64,000 nucleotides of DNA, taken from positions 7,181,759-7,245,758 of the forward strand of contig CM041551.1 of NCBI GenBank assembly GCA_023238725.1. Reading direction: 5' to 3'. This document shows, piece by piece, positions 51,007-62,600 of the stretch. Under the pieces are notes generated by a model, which was not told where the DNA came from, searched no databases, and worked only from the letters and a program-made list of their open reading frames with translations. This DNA is from Scortum barcoo (Eukaryota; Chordata; Actinopteri; Centrarchiformes; Terapontidae). A program made the translations under genes and the position numbers. Within the stretch, counting starts at the first letter, position 1. Each line of letters starts with the position of its first letter.

Positions 51007-51016
51007 ACGATCTGGC
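51007..51016 (+). promoter_or_regulatory. self-primer binding site of the chromovirus
   Basis: ACGATCTGGC is the exact reverse complement of GCCAGATCGT at 50847-50856 in the LTR. No obvious tRNA 3'-end complement starts at the LTR boundary. In Tf1 and sushi elements the 5' end of the genomic RNA folds back onto such a site to prime minus-strand DNA. Confidence 0.75.
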
Positions 51017-51021
51017 CAGAA

Positions 51022-52155
51022 ATGGACTCAGCGGACGCTAACACAATCAAGACAGCCTTAGATACCCAGGCTTACCGGCTGAAACATCATGATGCTCAGC
51101 TGAGCAACTTAGCAGCAGGGGTGAAGCAGCTCACGGACAGCCAAGCCGACTTACAAGTCTCCGTCGCCACAAAGGTAAATCAACTTACCGATCAGATGCA
51201 GTCATTGACAAGCCGACTGGAGGGCTTCATAGCCGCTTCGCCATCTCCGCCGGCCGCTCCGGCTCCACCAGCTTCACCGGCTACTACTGCTGCTGCGCCT
51301 CCTCAGCCGCCTCCGGCGCCATCTTCCTTGCCTGTCTCCTCCGCTCCGGTCCGCCTGGCCTCACCACCGAAGTTTTCCGGAGAGAGTCCGGTGAGTGTCG
51401 TCCCTTTTCTCATACAATAATGTGACCTGCATTTTTCCATGGACCCAAACGCGCCTTCGGCTTCGGAGCAAGCTCGAGTTGCGTTTATGGTTTCTCACAT
51501 GACCGACGGAGGCGGCTGCCTGGGCTACGGCCGAGTGGTCTCGGTCTCGAAGCGCCCAGGTTTGTCAAACAGCTCAAGACTTTTCTCAAGCTCTGCTCCG
51601 TGTTTTTGACCAGACGTCTCCCTTGCACGGGAAGCGTCTTCTGCTCTGCTCAAGATCCGACAGGGACGCTGGAGGGTGGTGGATTATGCCCTTGAATTCC
51701 GCACGCTGGCGGCGGACAGCGGATGGAACGAGACTTCCATCATCAGCGGTGCTTTCATGGACGGTCTCGCGGAGGAAGTAAAGGACTTTCTGGCTCCGTT
51801 GGACACCCCAAGGGACTTCGAAAGCCTAGTCGAAATAGCCTCTCACGCATCGACAATCGCCTCCGTGAGAGGAGAGAGAGAGAGCGTCGGCCGGGTCGCA
51901 AGTCTTCGGGGTTCCAGGCGGGCGCCGCACTCCTTCCGTGAGTTTCGCAGATCGAGCCACCTGTCTACCCCAGTACCAGAGTCTCCCTCGCCCCCTGCTG
52001 CTGCTGGAGCAGAGGAACCTATGCAGCTGGGCAGGACCAAATTAGCACCGGAAGAGCGACAGAGAAGGCTCAAGGAGGGCGCCTGTTTCTATTGCGGGAA
52101 ATCAGGTCACCAGGTCAACTGCTGTCCAGCAAAAGAGAAGGCTCATCAGGGTTAA
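51022..52155 (+). pseudogene. gag of the chromovirus, frameshifted
   Basis: The first frame starts at ATGGACTCAGCG (51022), encodes a coiled-coil-like N-terminus and a Pro/Ala/Ser-rich linker, then reaches PPKFSGES, the start of the capsid-like domain, before a frameshift leads to TAA at 51418. The capsid region continues in another frame (WATAEW-like, then VDYALEFRTLAADSGWN at about 51676 and FMDGLAEEVKDFL). The nucleocapsid end keeps one zinc knuckle, C-X2-C-X4-H-X4-C, at 52084-52125. At least two frame breaks make it non-functional as a single protein. Confidence 0.9.
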
Positions 52156-52164
52156 GGAGGGACC

Positions 52165-52480
52165 TGGTGAGCCAAATTAAGAATAATCCTCCTCGTTCCC
52201 TCACTCCCGTCACTCTCTCCATCAAAGGTAAAACTGTTCCCCTGCAAGCTTCGATTGACTCAGGTGCTGATGAGAGTTTGATGGACAAGGCTCTTGCCTC
52301 CTCTCTCGGTATAAACTTTGAACCACTCCACAGTCCTGTTAACAGCCAGGTCACTAGATGGCAAATTATTGAATTATGTCACAGATCAAACCCTGCCGCT
52401 AAGACTAACTAATCGACTCAGATCATTGTGAGGAAATCCGATTTCATCTATTCAGTTGTGCAACCCATCCCCTCATTTTG
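52165..52480 (+). pseudogene. aspartic protease region of pol
   Basis: The retropepsin catalytic motif IDSGADESLMD is at about 52254-52286, in a frame beginning shortly after gag. TPVTLSIKGKTVPLQA precedes it, as in related gypsy proteases. The frame ends at 52412, before the C-terminal part of the domain, and the following sequence is in a shifted frame. It is part of the broken pol. Confidence 0.85.
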
Positions 52481-52699
52481 GGGTTCCCTTGGTTAATCAA
52501 ACACAACCCACACATTGACTGGGGAACGGGGAGGGTTAAACAGTGGGGGTCGGATTGCCATGCTTCCTGTTTGTCTGTCCCACATTCTGTTCCCAGGTCC
52601 CCCGACTCCACCTGCGACCCTATCCCAGATCACACAGCGACTACCCAGACCTCTCCAAAGTCCCACCTTGTTACTATGACTTAAAAGAAGCATTCAATA

Positions 52700-53335
52700 A
52701 GACCAAGGCTACGTCTCTGCCCCCCCACCGTGAGTGGGATTGCGCCATTGAACTCCTGCCTGGTGCTTCCCATCCCTAAGGCGCGACTGTATTCCCTCTC
52801 CGGTCCTGAGAGAAAGGCCATGGAAGAAAATATCACAGCGTCGCTGGGGTCAGGCATCATCCGTCCCTCCTCCTCTCCTGGCTGCTGGGGCAGGATTCTT
52901 CTTCGTGGGTAAGAAGGACGGAACCCTCCGGCCCTGTATTGACTATAGTCTTCTGAATCAAATCACAGTATTAAAAACCGCTATCCATTACCTCTCATAT
53001 CATCTGCTTTTGAGCTCCTCCAACAGGCCAAGGTTTTCACCAAACTGGACCTACGTAATGCCTATCACCTGGTGAGGATACGTGAGGGTGATGAGTGGAA
53101 GACGGGATTCAATACTCCAAGTGGCCACTATGAATACTTAGTCATGCCGTTTGGTCTTACCAACGCCCCAGCAGTGTTTCAGTCGTTTGTGAACGAAATC
53201 TTGAGGGAATATTTGAATGACTTTGTGTTTGTATACCTCGACGACATACTTATTTTCTCCCCCGATTTAAATACTTACCAACGCCATGTTCGCCAGGTCC
53301 TGATACGTCCTGCTGGAAAATCAATTATATGTGAA
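52700..53335 (+). pseudogene. reverse transcriptase region of pol
   Basis: The RT is spread over several frames: [13 protein letters not shown] and GIIRPSSSP near 52800-52880; [14 protein letters not shown] near 52905-52945; [17 protein letters not shown] near 53030-53080; then [20 protein letters not shown] and the catalytic YLDD at 53234-53245 ([14 protein letters not shown]). The first catalytic Asp is in KLDLRNAYH. Frameshifts near 52790, 52900, 52965 and 53320 break the domain. Confidence 0.92.
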
Positions 53336-54083
53336 GGCTGAAAAATGTGACTTCCATGCTTCCTCAGTGTCTTTTCTGGGTTACGTCATCATCACAGCCA
53401 ATCACATCTCCATGGATCCTGCCAAAGTGGACGCGGTTACCAACTGGCCTCCTCTGACCTCCAAGAAAAAGGTACAGCAATTCTTAGGCTTTTGCAAATT
53501 TCTATCGTAAATTTATCAGAAATTTTAGTACGATTGCTGCCCCGTTGCATGCCTTAACCTCTTCCAAGTCCATGTTCCAGTGGAATGACAAAGCAGAGGA
53601 GGCCTTCAAAATAAGCTAAAACAGAAATTCACTACGGCCCCCATTCTCACGGTACCAGACCCAGCCCTTCAGTTTGTGGTGGAAGTGGACGCTTCTAATG
53701 AGGGCATAGGAGCAGTTCTTTCCCAGCGACTCCCAGCAGATAATCGCATTCACCCATGCGCCTTCCTCTCCCGCAAATTGTCAGCTGCGGAGAGAAACTA
53801 CGACGTGGGAAATAAGGAACTGCTGGCAGTAAAGGTAGCGCTGGAGGAGTGGCGGCACTGGTTGGAGGGGGCAGAGCAGCCATTCATTGTCTGGACGGAT
53901 CATAAAAATCTGGAGTACCTGAAGTCAGCGAAAAGACTCAACTCTCGTCAAGCAAGGTGGGCACTTTTCTTTAGCCGGTTCCGGTTCACCCTATCGTATC
54001 AGGCCCGGATCTCAGAACGCCAAGCCCGACGACGTCCTGTCCCGACTGTGTATGAACCGGAACCAACGGCCAAAGGAACCTGA
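53336..54083 (+). pseudogene. RT connection and RNase H region of pol
   Basis: The thumb/connection follows the RT (SFLGYVI near 53374, [12 protein letters not shown] near 53484). An RNase H domain is open at 53676-54083: [63 protein letters not shown]. The catalytic Asp (VDAS), Glu (KELLA) and Asp (TDHKN) are all visible, so this is the best-preserved domain of the element. A frameshift after [11 protein letters not shown] changes the linker towards integrase. Confidence 0.92.
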
Positions 54084-54099
54084 AACCATCCTCCTATCA

Positions 54100-55440
54100 C
54101 CTGACCGTGTGATAGGGTTGGTCTCTTGGCCGACCGATAGAAAAGGAGGTGCAGCGTGCGATGGGGGTGAATGCCGTGGTAAAACAACTCCTGAGGATTG
54201 TCCACGCAACCGGTTGTTTGTACCGGAAGCGTTGCGATCTCAGGTTATCCACTGGGCTCATACCTCTCTGCTCACATGTCATCCTGGGGTTAGGAGATCT
54301 CTGTTTTTTATCCAGCAGCGTTTCTGGTGGCCGGCTATGAAAAAAGATGTGGCTGATTACGTCGCGGCGTGCTCCGTCTGTGCCAGGGGTAAGGCGTCGA
54401 GGCAGGCAGGCCCGGATGGGACTTCTCCAGCCACTACCGGTGCCACAACGCCCATGGTCACACTTGATGCTGGATTTCATCACGGGTCTGCCTCCGTCTA
54501 AAGGTAACACTACAGTGCTGACGGTGGTCGAGACCGATTTTCCAAAATGGCTCATTTCATTCCCTTGCCCAAGTTACCTTCTGCTAAAGAGACAGCTCAA
54601 GTTATGATTAATCATGTATTTCGCATTCATGTATTTGTCTCGGATGCATGCCTCACTGAGGTCAGTTTGTCTCAGTACTGACTACTGAAGGAGTCTCTGG
54701 ATCTCGGAGGTTGGCAGAGGTCCGCAGTTTGTCTCTGTTTTTTGGAAGGAGTTCTGCCACCCTCCTTGGAATGGCGCACCGTCAGCCTGCCTCCTCTGGA
54801 TATCACCTGGAATCCAACGGCCAGACGGAGCGCATGAACCAGGAGCTGGAGACCTGCCTGCGATGCCTTGTAGCCCAGAACCAGACAACATGCCGTCTCC
54901 TTGGCGCCACTGTCAGCCTGTCCTCTGGAACACTGAGACCCAACGGCCAGACAGAGCGCATGGAGCCAGACACCTGGAGACCTGCCTGCGATGCCTTGTA
55001 GAGTACGCGCACAACACCCTTCCCACAGCAGCCACGGGACTCTCGCCTTTTCATGTCGTCCATGGATATCAGCCACCAGTGTTTTCGGCTTGCGAACAAG
55101 AGGTTACCGTTCCATCGGCTCATGCTCTGGTCAGGAGAAGAGAAGTCACAAGATTTGGGAAGCTGGACATGGAAAAGGATTACATGTGAAGGTGCCCATC
55201 AAGAATGACCGTGCCGAGCCGGAGCATATCAACATGCCAGAAAGTTGCTTTCAGCATGTGAAAGGACAGGCTCGAATGAAGGCCGCCGCCGACCGTGGCC
55301 ATTTGGCCGGCCAGAAAGTTCCAGCATATCAAAAGACCAGGCCATTACACGTGTGGCTTTCTACAAAAGACCTTTGTAGGCATTACACGTCCATTCCAGA
55401 AAACTGCCGCCCAGGTTTGTAGGCCCATTTCCCATCTCAA
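54100..55440 (+). pseudogene. integrase region of pol, with internal duplication
   Basis: The HHCC zinc-binding part is readable ([30 protein letters not shown], about 54247-54405). The core's first Asp is in [14 protein letters not shown] near 54470. The second Asp motif (normally before RGPQF) is destroyed by inserted sequence around 54640-54715. The third acidic residue is present in ESNGQTERMNQELE near 54812. A segment of about 105 bp is then repeated: 54764-54873 and 54899-55001 both contain NGQTERM and end at the same TGCGATGCCTTGTAG. With the second Asp lost, this integrase cannot be active. Confidence 0.88.
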
Positions 55441-55485
55441 AAATTATTAACCCTTTGTATTAACCCTGTTGCAGCTCCAAAATTA

Positions 55486-55884
55486 TTGCAACCCTTCTCT
55501 GTGAAGTTGCCCCCCAGGTCACTCCGGAAGTTCATCCCCAGGTCATTCCCCTCATTCCATGTCAGCAAAATTAAACCGGTTAAAGAGAGCCTACTGGTTC
55601 CACCCACCAAGCCCCCGCCACCGCCCAAGCTGATCGACGGTGGTCCGGTTTATGCTGTCAAGAAGCTGCTGGCGGTCAGAAAAAGAGGCCGGGGTCACCA
55701 GTTTTTGGTCGACTGGACGGGGTATGGTCCGGAAGAACGGTCCTGGGTCCCGGCCAGTTTCATTGTGGATAGGACGCTCATTGATGACTTTTACCAGCGC
55801 CATCCTGAGCAACCTGGGCCATCCAGTCAGGAATCAGAGTCGGCCCTAAGGGGGGGTACTGTAATGTCTCGTCAGATCTGTTGA
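55486..55884 (+). pseudogene. chromodomain tail of the chromovirus pol
   Basis: An open frame of 132 codons carries KPPPPPKLIDGG, then a chromodomain at about 55648-55770: VYAVKKLLAVRKRGRGHQFL, VDWTGYGPEERSWVPA, SFIVD. In this family the chromodomain guides integration by reading chromatin marks. The aromatic cage positions Tyr (VYAV) and Trp (DWTGY) are visible. The frame ends inside the 3' LTR. Confidence 0.9.
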
Positions 55885-56249
55885 GTTTTGTCTGTCATGT
55901 TTTCTGTTTCCTGTCCTGGCATGTCCTTTTATTTTGAAACCCTAACTCTCCTCTCGTTTCAGGTCCCTTAACTTCCCCTCATTGTGTGTTCCCGCCGGTG
56001 TGATTGTCTATCCCCGCCCTGATTGTTTCCACCTGTTTCCCATTACCTCTGTGTATATATTGTCTGTCTGCGTCTCCCCTGTCTTGTTGCCAGATCGTTC
56101 TCTACCCTTTGCCATGTCATGAAGATCACGCTCTTCATGTAAAGATTGCAGAAAGATCTCGCTCAATTAAAGTGCATTCCAAATCTCACTTTGCCTGGTT
56201 TGTGTATACGTCCTGCATTTGGGTCTGCCTGCCTTGTGCCATCGTAACA
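55860..56249 (+). repeat. 3' LTR of the chromovirus
   Basis: 390 bp, with the same TGTAATG start and GTAACA end as the 5' LTR. It is preceded by a G-rich polypurine tract. It has a 4-bp GTCT duplication and a TGA-containing 3-bp insertion relative to the 5' LTR. The pol frame runs 25 nt into it and stops at 55884. Confidence 0.95.
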
Positions 56250-56996
56250 AGATTCTTTGAACAGCTGTTTTCAAGCGAGTGTTGCAAGTTTCCAGATTAG
56301 GAGCATCATTTTAATGCTGGATGTGTCATCTGTCAGTGACTGGGGGTATTTCCAAGAGAGGACATTTAAATCTTAATTTCTCCTCAGCCAACCGTGGCTA
56401 TCCACTGCCTGCTGCTGCTCTGAAGCCTCAGCCTTGACTCAAAGCTTCAGATGTTTATCACATTTCTAAAAATGCCCCACAGCCACAGGAGACACAGACC
56501 TGCCACAAACAGAATATGACTTTTTTTAAACGTCCTCAGATTCAGTTTGAAGTTATTCCACTCACAGACAAAGGCAATCACTTCCCATTACAGAGTGGAA
56601 ACTACACGATCAGCTCCTATTGTCATGCAGTCCTCATAAAAACAAGCCTGTGGGATTCACAGAGAGGAGAAGCCACGGTGATTGACTGGCAGGTGATTAT
56701 TATTCAACTTCCAGCTGTGCCGGATTTGGGAAACAGAAATGTATTCAGAAATTCTCTGAACGAGAGAGACATTTGGTGAAAAAGCCATTCTGAAGTTGTT
56801 TCGTTCTTATGGTTTAGCACAAGTAGCCACTGATTCTCTCTCAACTTAAAACTGGTCCCACAAGGATCACATTAAACTACAGTGAAGAAGCGTATCACAT
56901 CTATGCTTAAGGATAATCCAAGGAGCACTTTCCCTTCTCTCAGGCCTGAGTGGAAGTATCCAGGCCCTTTCTGTCAGAGTGGAGTCTTTCATTTGA

Positions 56997-57017
56997 GGGG
57001 TGGGGGGGGTCTCGGGG
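56997..57017 (+). other. candidate G-quadruplex
   Basis: GGGG, T, G8, TCTC, GGGG: four or more G-runs of at least three with loops of 1-4 nt, followed by a purine-rich tract to about 57060. Confidence 0.7.
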
Positions 57018-59434
57018 TCAAGGAGGAGGGAGAGGAAGAAGAGACTGAAGAATGACACAGATGTGCAAGACAGAGGGGAACTCTGGGTACTTGGCAAACA
57101 AAAGCAGGAAGACGGGGGAGGAGAAGAGGTGGAGTTCTGGATGACCATGACGGAGACAGACAGAAATAAAATGCTCAGTGGTGGAGAAGAGTGAATCCAT
57201 ATTGGGCGACTTTCCATGTTAGGAGAAATGTTCTTTTTTTAACCCATTACTCTGGTGATTGCAGTTCAGGTGGTGGAGTGGGTCAGCTTGTCAATGCTGG
57301 TTGGTGTTGGACAGCATGTCGCGGTTGCATGTGAGGCTCCGTGAAGGGCTTTTGGGATAACGGCTCTATATAAATGCAGCCCATTTACCACGCGGAGAGG
57401 AAAATTACAGCCGAGCTTCAGCGGAATAGGCCCCTGTGGAGCGAATCCATCTGTCTACGAGCTATCATGGCTCGTTTGTGGGAGCGCCGGAGCTGCCGCG
57501 CTGAGCATCTCATGAACACTTTTTCCGTGGCGGAGCATCTAAACAAAATCGCGTCATTAAAAATGTTTTTTACCATTTGTTTTCCTGGGGAAAAAAACTG
57601 TATTCACATGAGCGTAAACAGTCCCATGCTCACACGTGTGTGCACTGTGCAGGCTGCTAGTGACAGATAAGGAGCATGGATGCGATTACAACACAGCGAA
57701 TTGGCAGAATCAGCACACAGTATAAATTCCAAGTCCTTTTTCATTAGAAAAGATAATCAACCGGAACAAAAGCATTAGAGAGGCAACGCAATTCGGGCTT
57801 TCATCACCATTCCCCTATGCACTCTTCAACTGCAGACAAGTGTTTAATTCTAAAACATAAAAGTCAAAAACGGCCTAAAGCCACTCTGTTTCATCCACTC
57901 TTTAACAAATTACAAAAAAACTATCTCCACTGGAACAGTTGCATCCAGCAAAAGCAAACATTTGTTGTTTGGAATAAAATCATGGCAGGCATTAATTATC
58001 CACTTTATGTAGGCCTTTAGAAAAACACCAAATGCTTCTCACAGGAGCAGCAGTTGCATGGCTACACAGAAAAAGACAAAGCTGTAAATTCAGAGGTCCA
58101 GTTGAAGTGGGTCACTTGTTCTTCTCGGATAAATAAGCTCTATAAATTCAGGCTCAATGACAAATGCAGGACTCCTAGCACCATGATATAAATTCCCAAC
58201 AAGCACTCAGTCTGCATGTTCCCTCTGCCTGATCGCTAGACCTCTGTTTGGCCTCCTTTGGTCTTAAATGTCTAAACTTGTTGAAAGGCAGCAGCAGTGA
58301 ACACTTCATACAGACCCCCCAACACACACAGCCAATTGGTAATAAATATGTCAACTTGTTCTGGCCAATAATTACACTCCCTGGGCACAATCTGGGTGAT
58401 AAATGCCAGAGCACAGCGGAGGAATGCATTATCACCCCGACTCTGGCCACAATCTCATCAGGGATGTGATGGTTCAACAGACAAATGGAGGTCAAGACCA
58501 ATGGAGTCTGATAGAACATGTGTATGTGTAAGGGGGCGGTCAGATCCTCTCACATCTGATTACCCCTGTCAATCAGCGTAATTCAGAAAAATGCAGTGAC
58601 TCAATGGCGAGATATATCGTCCTTCCCAGTTTCCATTAAAATGCATTCACTATCTATCAAATCAAACATGACTTAGAAGAGAACAAATGAAGACCAACGT
58701 GTAACCCCTTTCCTGGACAAAAAAAAAAAAAGATTGCATCATAGTAATCGAGAGGAGTCTTTAATCTGCTTTGGAGGCTGTCAGGACAGAGCCAACAAGC
58801 TGTTCATCAACCTGTCTGAGAGACAAAAGACAGAGAAGGAGGCAAAGTAGGAGACAGGCAGAGATAAAGTTTGGGATGTAGAAAAGAACCCAGAGACGCT
58901 GTGACACAACTTCAAGTTGCAACACTAAATCAGAGACTGTGAGGACAGATGGGAGTGTTGTCAGGGCATTGATGTCTCTAAGACCAAAGCTGACATCTTT
59001 ATTAGGGTCCAACACCGGAGAGAACTGCAGCAAAACTGGAAGAGCCCTTTTGGTGGAGTGTCTTTGCTCTTTTTGCTTTCATTTGGCTGGTTGCTCAGCT
59101 TGTAATGTCTATTAGGCCTGAACGATATGGGAAGTAATGTAATTACGATTTTTCAGACCAATATTGCAATTGTAATTAAGTAAGCAAAGTTCCTTATTTT
59201 CTGTATTATTCACTATATGCAAGCAAGTGATTCTATTGTACGACCAACTCAACATTGGATACAGTCAGTATATAGACTGTTCTTTCTTGTGGATCAGGCC
59301 TACATGTTGTGATGAAATTAGCTGACTGATGCATGAGTTGTATGAATAATAATAGTGCAGAAATATATTAAAAAAGTGTGAACATTCATTTAAATATAAG
59401 AAATAAATATGTGTCTGGGGCAAGTTAATTGCTG

Positions 59435-59620
59435 ACTCTAAATTGCCCGTAGCTGTGAATGTGAGTGGTTGTCTGTCTCTACAGCCCTGTGATGGACAGA
59501 CGACCTGTCCAGGTTATGCCCCGCCTGTCACCCGGTACCACCTGGGATTGGCTCCAGCACTCCTGCGACCCTATCTAAGGATATGCAGTATTCACATCCA
59601 ATGGATGGATGGAGAATAAA
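59435..59620 (+). repeat. second copy of the GGAT-tailed dispersed repeat
   Basis: CTAAATTGCCCGTAGCTGTG, AATGTGAGTGGTTGTCTGTC, CCCTGTGATGGACAGACGAC, CTGTCCAGG, CTGGGATTGGCTCCAGC and (ATGG)n follow the family's order. This copy is longer at its left end than the one at 7000. Confidence 0.65.
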
Positions 59621-62600
59621 TTTGAATCTTACTGACCTCCATTTAGTAGTAGTATTGTAACAAACCATACAAACTAAAGTGTACACTGACTATATCTAAC
59701 TCAAAGCCCTGTTGGTGCCATTTTAAGAAGCTATGCTCTCGAACAATACGGTCAGTGATCCCTGCAGGGTGGTAATTGGCCCACTTGACAACTTGCTGGT
59801 TGTCTGTTTTGTAGTGGTGCAATCATCATGCACAGCCTCGTAATGCTGTTTTAAATGTTGGAGCAGATGTGTAGTGTCGCCTCATGTTGGAGCTACATTA
59901 GCAGAGCACAATTCCAGTTCACCTCTTGCTCTCTGGCATTCAGTTCCACTGAGGCCACTTTCACGCGGCAGACGGTAGAACTTGCACTTACATCATAATG
60001 TCGGTTCAAATGAATTGTTCAGCCTTAATGTCTGTGCATGAATAAATACGCCAACTGCTGCAGGTGTAATTCTTGCAGAACAAATTGGTGCCAAAACACA
60101 TAAACCATAAACATGGCATGTATGTGAAATATGTAATTAATTAATTAATTGAACTCATTTTGATATTACTTTACAAATTATTCAACAGCAGGCGCAACTA
60201 GCTACATTTCTTGTTACTTTCATTACTCTGACTGCTTACTTAAAGGTGCCTTCAAACAAATCAAAGCCTCCACACCCACACATCACTGTGCAATTAATAA
60301 CTAAAATTTAAAAGAAAAGGAATTTATGATGGTGTACTAAAATTTTAAACATATTTAAATGTCTCATAAAGGCACAACTAACTACCATCCTGCTCCAACT
60401 CCACCCTCTTGCTGCTCCGTTGAGAAGCCATTACCATCGTATTATGCGTTCTGCAAACGAGAGCAGATAACAAGAGTTTAACTGCTTCCTCTGACTATTA
60501 ATGTGTTTTATTTGCAGCTGTTTTAAGCATGTATGGTGGTAACAATAACTATACTTTTGATTATTGATTGATTAGCTGATTACTGAACTGAGCATTGCTC
60601 TCTGTCTTTCTTTTTTTTTACTTGCCCCTCAATGCTTGCGTACATCACACTAAAAAAACAGAAACTATTCATATTGAGAAAATGTCACTGGTGAATATTA
60701 AGCAAAAAAGGCAATAAATCATCAAAATCGTGACCAATAAACTAATGATTAACTGACTAATCGTTTAATCTCCAGTTTGTTGCTTCAATATGATTCAGAT
60801 TTTTTTGTGTAGGTGTTTCTTATGTTGCATTTTTAGTTTGTTATTTCACGACATTTAAAGTATATTGGTCAGCAGCATTGTTTGCAGTCTTTCACAGTTT
60901 ATATGGGGTAAGGTCTAATCTGAAGCACACTGCGGCTTCTGGAGCCTGTTTTACTGAAACTTTTAAATAAGGAGAGGTCAGATGGGACATGAGTCATAAC
61001 AGATAGGCAGTGAGTTAACAGGCGCATCTATGAAGTGGAAATTGCCTCCGAAATCCGCTGACCATATGGTGTTTAGTCAGACACATACTCTGCTACTTTG
61101 GGTCAGCAAGTCCTCAGCATTAGATTTTGATATGAGCAGGATGAGAGGAGAGACCAAGTTCAAGCCCCCTCTGGTGCATGAATCTTTAACAGGCAACTGA
61201 AAGATTAATAATGCTCTTAACATGCTTGCATTGCAGTTGAGCTGTGGAGGAAGCTAAAAAGCAACACAGTCTGTGAATCAGCAACACGTTTTACCTCTGT
61301 GACCACAGGCTTTGTTAGGCTTTGTTATTCCAAGCATGTCTGCAAAGGTTTAACTCTGAATTGTGACTCTGTATTAGGTGTTATCTACAGTCTGGACTAA
61401 TACATGGGTGTCCTTATGAGATTTAGTTGTTTCTTCATGTGCTTGTAGGTGTATGAAGGCCAGAGACCTCGCAAAGTGCTTTTAATCTAAATTCCTAAGC
61501 TGGCAGGTTTTCTATTTGCTGACTGAACACTTTGCCTCTGAGTCCATGAAACCTTTGATCACACATCTAGGTGTTTTTTGTAACTTGGTGGTTTAAAGAG
61601 AAAGGCTTTTAAGGTTTTATATTTTTGTTACAGTCAGCAAATCCTATAAAAAGAACAAACCTAACAACATGTCAGTCGGTCTTGCAATCCTTCCTGTCTG
61701 CTGCACAAAGTTCAGTCATTCCTACTAAAGACGTCAAATTCATGGAAACATACTTTCTTTCAAAATAGGCTAAATTATTTTTTTAAACAGCTAGACAGAT
61801 GGTAAAATGCCATTGTTCTTTGAAAGCTATATATCTCCATCTATTGCTCATGAGTTAATATAAGAAATAAAATCATTATAAATTTTTCATTTCAGATGAT
61901 CAGATGGGTTTTGAGAACTTTCTGTCTCAACCCACAGGGAACAATTCAAATCATCTGGAATATCATTTTTCTCTAAATTTAGAGATAGACGATTTAACTG
62001 GTCAGTAATGAAATGTTACATCAAGTCAGTTCTGTTTATACAGGCCAATATCACAAATCATTATCATAATCATTACTTGAAGAAAGTAGTGCATTTTTTA
62101 AGGACTCCACTTTGCAGACTTATTTACGGCGACAGGATGTGTACATGGGATTAAGTCAAAAATAAACTACAATGTGTGTGTGTGTTCAGGGTGATGAAGG
62201 AACCTGTCACCCAGTGCGACCGTGTGGCTCACTGATGTGTATTTAATCGCTCCAGACAACAATGGAGCTCTATGGAACAGAGGAAGAGGATATATCAGTC
62301 TTTAAAAAGACACACAGCGTTTGTTTGCATTAAAAATGATTGTTGGATTTGGTCTTTTTATGGGATTTAGTGACAAAATAAGGAAAATACCAGACTTTTC
62401 ATTTTGGCTTTCTGCTGATCACATTATTAATCAAAGCTGCTCTTTGGCAAACGCAGAGACAACCAGCCCCGATCCTCATGTCTGACTGCAAGCAACATCT
62501 CAGGTTTTTTTTCCCACTTGATTGCCTTGATTACTAATCTTGAAAGCGTTTCGTTCCTGGAATGCACAGGTGATAAACACACCAGGTATAATAACATCCA

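Larger units (their letters stand above)
50613..56249 (+). mobile_element. Ty3/gypsy chromovirus of the Tf1/sushi type, full-length but broken
   Basis: A 5637-bp LTR retrotransposon inserted with a 5-bp duplication AGATT (50608-50612 and 56250-56254). Order: LTR, gag with zinc knuckle, protease, reverse transcriptase, RNase H, integrase, chromodomain, polypurine tract (AAGGGGGGG before 55860), LTR. The domain order RT-RH-IN and the C-terminal chromodomain define a chromovirus. The leader between LTR and gag ATG is only 17 nt. The 10 bases at 51007-51016 (ACGATCTGGC) are the reverse complement of 50847-50856, which is where transcription should start, about 30 nt after the TATA box; this self-priming layout is known for the Tf1/sushi group. 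Every coding domain contains frameshifts, and there is an internal duplication in integrase. The LTRs differ at roughly seven substitutions and eight indels, so the insertion is old. Confidence 0.95.

Noticed and set aside
56867..57217. Minus-strand frame of 116 codons with a hydrophobic start.
   Set aside because: It is low-complexity Ser/Pro/Leu coding caused by the purine-rich plus strand and G-run.
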